In this document: piece by piece, positions 5,261 through 7,275 of the stretch
Layout: every line of letters begins with the position of its first letter
Numbering within the stretch: position 1 is the stretch's first letter
Source of the DNA: an uncultured bacterium
GTDB lineage: Bacteria > Bacillota > Clostridia > Lachnospirales > Lachnospiraceae
DNA: 7,275 bases
Direction: 5' to 3'
Assembly (NCBI GenBank): GCA_945871045.1
Contig: CAMBUC010000104.1
Coordinates: 1 to 7,275 of the forward strand
Notes under the pieces: model-generated
Databases searched by the model: none
Seen by the model: only the letters and a program-made list of their open reading frames with translations
Told to the model about the DNA's origin: nothing
Made by a program: the position numbers and the translations under genes

Positions 5261-6367
5261 CTACTCAGCATCCTCTGCAGGTGCTTCTTCAGTAACTTCT
5301 GCTGTATCCTCTTCGGGAGCAAGAAGTGCCTTCATACTTAAACTGATCTTCTTATCCGCCTCGTTGAAATCAACGATCTTTGCCTCAATCTCCTGTCCGA
5401 TCTTTAAGACATCCGACGGCTTCTCGATATGCTCTTTAGCGATCTGTGATACATGAAGTAATGCATCAATACCGGGTGTTAATTCTACGAACGCACCGAA
5501 ATCAGTCATACGTGCAACTGTTCCTTTCAGAACGGTTCCAACTGCAAACTTCTCCTCTGCATTGTTCCAAGGATTCTCCTCAGGGAATTTCATGGAAAGT
5601 GCAATCTTAGTGTCATTAATATCCTTGATGAATACTCTGACCGTATCACCAACATTGAATACCTTCTTGGGATTTTCGATTCTGCCCCAACTCATCTCTG
5701 AGATATGAAGTAAACCGTCTACTCCGCCAAGATCGATAAATGCACCAAAATCAGTTACATTCTTTACAGTTCCTTCGATCACATCACCAACAGCGATCTT
5801 AGCGAACAACTCTTTCTGCATCTCAGCCTTCTTTGCTGCAACTAACTGCTTTCTGTCACCGATGATACGGCGTCTGCGGGGATTGAACTCTGTAATAACG
5901 AACTCAATATCCTGACCTTCATATTTTGAAAGATCCTTCTCAAAGGTGTCACTTACAAGGCTTGCGGGAATAAATACTCTTGCCTCATCAACGATCACAC
6001 TTAAGCCACCGGTAAGAACCTGAGCAACTTTTGCGGTAAGAACTTCACCGTTTTCAAATGCTTCCTCTAAGCGCTTGCTTCCTTTCTCAGCTGCAAGGCT
6101 CTTATAAGAAAGAAGAACCTGACCTTCGCCATCGTTCACTCTCTTTACCTTTGCTTCCATTTTGTCTCCAACAGAAACTAATGTGGTAAGGTCTGCGTTT
6201 GGCTCGTTGGTATACTCGCTGCGGCTGATGATTCCATCTGACTTATATCCGATGTTTAAGACAATCTCGTCCGGCTTTACATCGATGACCGTACCCTCCA
6301 CAATTTCATTCTGTCGGATTGTCTTTAAAGACTCTTCCAGCATTTGTTCAAAGCTCATTTCTGACAT
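5261..6367 (-). CDS. rpsA: S1-domain RNA-binding protein, ribosomal protein S1-like
   Basis: A 368-residue protein with four S1 (OB-fold) RNA-binding domains at about 20-90, 106-175, 192-261 and 276-346, then an acidic tail (351-368, rich in E, D and A). Domains 3 and 4 have the textbook VTDFGAFIDL/MTDFGAFVEL, GLLHISEMS and ALLHVSQIA signatures and each ends in K(I)xLSMK; domains 1 and 2 are more divergent, as usual for S1. The four-domain form matches Firmicutes S1-like proteins (YpfD type), not the six-domain E. coli S1. Its role in mRNA binding and translation in low-GC Gram-positives is less defined than in E. coli. The start at 6367 is set by AGGAGG at 6377-6382; the longer TTG start at 6385 would translate that ribosome binding site. 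It overlaps the ispH end by 20 bp in another frame. In many Clostridia the two are fused; here they are separate. Confidence 0.94.
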   Translation of the reverse strand: MSEMSFEQMLEESLKTIRQNEIVEGTVIDVKPDEIVLNIGYKSDGIISRSEYTNEPNADLTTLVSVGDKMEAKVKRVNDGEGQVLLSYKSLAAEKGSKRLEEAFENGEVLTAKVAQVLTGGLSVIVDEARVFIPASLVSDTFEKDLSKYEGQDIEFVITEFNPRRRRIIGDRKQLVAAKKAEMQKELFAKIAVGDVIEGTVKNVTDFGAFIDLGGVDGLLHISEMSWGRIENPKKVFNVGDTVRVFIKDINDTKIALSMKFPEENPWNNAEEKFAVGTVLKGTVARMTDFGAFVELTPGIDALLHVSQIAKEHIEKPSDVLKIGQEIEAKIVDFNEADKKISLSMKALLAPEEDTAEVTEEAPAEDAE

Positions 6368-7205
6368 ACTTTTGAACCTCCTCAATAATATTATTTGGGG
6401 TGGATGCCCCTGCAGTAATACCTACGTCGTCAAGTCCACGAAGTTGTGTCAAATCCAAATCTTCCAGTGTCTGTATATAGTAAGTATTTTTACATTCATC
6501 CTTACATATCTCAAATAACTTCTGTGTATTGGAACTGTGACTGCCGCCAATAACGATCATCGCCTCAGACTCTTTTGCAAGTGACCGGGCCTCCGTCTGA
6601 CGTTCATCTGTCGCATTACAGATCGTATTCAAAATACATATATTAATATAATAACCTTTATTTTTGATAATTTCAACTAAATTCTTAAATTTATTGTTGT
6701 TATATGTCGTTTGTGAGACAACACAAATATTTTTTTTCTCCGCAAGGGAAAAATCACGCGCATCCTGCTCATTTTCGATGACAGTCGTATGGTCTGGATC
6801 ACACCAGCCGCAGATTCCTTCCACTTCGGGATGGGTCGGATTACCGATAATGATGATATGATCGCCGGCAGCAGAGTGTTCTGCGACAATACGGTGGATC
6901 TTCTTTACAAAGGGACAAGTTGCATCAAGCACTTCAAAACCGGACGCTTCCAACTGATCCTGCACGGATCTGGCAACTCCATGTGAGCGAATGATCACAC
7001 GTCCCTTTTCCAGTTCCGGGAGCTGATCTAAGGATGCAATGACTTGAACTCCTTTTTTTTCCAGATCTTTTACCACTTCCTCATTATGAATGATGGGCCC
7101 GAAGGTATAAAGTGGTCCTTCTGTTTTCGTCTGCCGGTATACCAGGTCGACCGCACGTTTTACGCCAAAACAAAAACCTGCACTTTTTGCAACAGTTACT
7201 TTCAT
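6348..7205 (-). CDS. ispH: 4-hydroxy-3-methylbut-2-enyl diphosphate reductase IspH (LytB)
   Basis: A 285-residue cytosolic iron-sulfur enzyme that converts HMBPP to IPP and DMAPP, the last step of the MEP isoprenoid pathway. The three cluster cysteines are present: C12 in AGFCFGV, C97 in DATCPFV and C196 in ICNATDERQ. Active-site residues are also there: H40 in PIIHN, H75 in RSHGV, H125 and E127 in THPEVEG, T167 in SQTT, the SHSSNT loop (222-227) and GITAGASTP near the end. Length is that of a stand-alone IspH, not the fused IspH-S1 protein found in many Clostridia. The ATG has AGAGAGG about 6 nt upstream and overlaps the preceding gene's stop in an ATGA arrangement. The last codons overlap the rpsA start, so all three genes are probably one transcript with coupled translation. 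The promoter lies outside the window. Confidence 0.97.
   Translation of the reverse strand: MKVTVAKSAGFCFGVKRAVDLVYRQTKTEGPLYTFGPIIHNEEVVKDLEKKGVQVIASLDQLPELEKGRVIIRSHGVARSVQDQLEASGFEVLDATCPFVKKIHRIVAEHSAAGDHIIIIGNPTHPEVEGICGWCDPDHTTVIENEQDARDFSLAEKKNICVVSQTTYNNNKFKNLVEIIKNKGYYINICILNTICNATDERQTEARSLAKESEAMIVIGGSHSSNTQKLFEICKDECKNTYYIQTLEDLDLTQLRGLDDVGITAGASTPNNIIEEVQKYVRNEL
6377..6382 (-). promoter_or_regulatory. Ribosome binding site that fixes the rpsA start
   Basis: A perfect AGGAGG, 9 nt before the ATG at 6367. It lies within the ispH coding sequence, in the GAG-GAG-GTT codons (E275, E276, V277). An upstream TTG (6383-6385) opens the same frame but directly abuts this site, which argues against its use. 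Confidence 0.85.
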
Positions 7206-7275
7206 TCGTTACCTCTCTTCGCATCTACGACCGCACGGATCGCAGAAACTACTTCCAAGATATTCATCTCTGACG
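7202..7275 (-). CDS. cmk: C-terminal end of an upstream gene, probably cytidylate kinase
   Basis: Only the last 23 complete codons and the stop are in view (SEMNILEVVSAIRAVVDAK, then RGNE). The TGA at 7202-7204 overlaps the ispH ATG as ATGA, which supports a real, co-translated gene. The tail resembles the closing helix of cytidylate kinases (a T/S-E/D-M pair, then xxEVVxxI). Cmk is a known neighbour of S1 genes in both E. coli (cmk-rpsA) and Bacillus (cmk-ypfD). Identity therefore rests mainly on context; an acyltransferase (plsC) is another candidate for this slot. Confidence 0.5.
   Translation of the reverse strand, partial: SEMNILEVVSAIRAVVDAKRGNE

Noticed and set aside
4801..5295. 164-codon plus-strand open frame
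   Set aside because: Antisense to cheR and crosses the rpsA terminator; composition is that of a shadow frame (F, I and H rich).

Overview
The window looks like core chromosome of a low-to-mid GC, motile Clostridia member, most likely Lachnospiraceae. The signs are strong AGGAGG-type ribosome binding sites, sigma-A promoters with extended -10 boxes, a clostridial-style MiaB with a long N-terminal lead, an IspH next to a four-domain S1 protein, and a PdaA-type deacetylase. The taxon is an inference from gene content and style, with no marker gene to confirm it. I see no insertion sequence, phage gene, CRISPR array, tRNA or rRNA.

Layout. From the right edge leftwards on the minus strand: the last 23 codons of a gene that is probably cmk (cytidylate kinase), ispH (last step of the MEP isoprenoid pathway) and rpsA (S1-domain RNA-binding protein). 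These three are packed with overlapping ends and close with an intrinsic terminator at about 5218-5252. Next, still on the minus strand, come cheR (chemotaxis receptor methyltransferase) with its own terminator, and a secreted PdaA-like polysaccharide deacetylase with its own sigma-A promoter. A YprB-type RNase H-fold exonuclease lies on the plus strand and converges on the deacetylase with only 9 bp between stop codons. On the left a short DUF896 (YnzC family) gene and miaB (tRNA ms2i6A methylthiotransferase, cut by the left edge) form a minus-strand operon, divergent from the exonuclease gene across about 257 bp that hold promoters for both directions.

How the genes fit together. The right block is translation and basic metabolism (cmk, ispH, rpsA), a neighbourhood conserved widely; the left block is tRNA modification. 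Between them sit single-gene units for chemotaxis, cell wall or spore peptidoglycan modification, and a nuclease.

The most unusual feature is a perfect 45-bp direct repeat, copies exactly 1800 bp apart (2532-2576 and 4332-4376), holding a hairpin plus a T-run that reads as an intrinsic terminator on the minus strand. One copy lies in ordinary intergenic space just after cheR. The other lies inside the 3' coding end of the YprB-like gene, where it is in the right place and orientation to end the convergent deacetylase transcript. The same 45 bases therefore appear to be protein-coding on one strand and a terminator on the other. No wholly new multi-gene system is evident.
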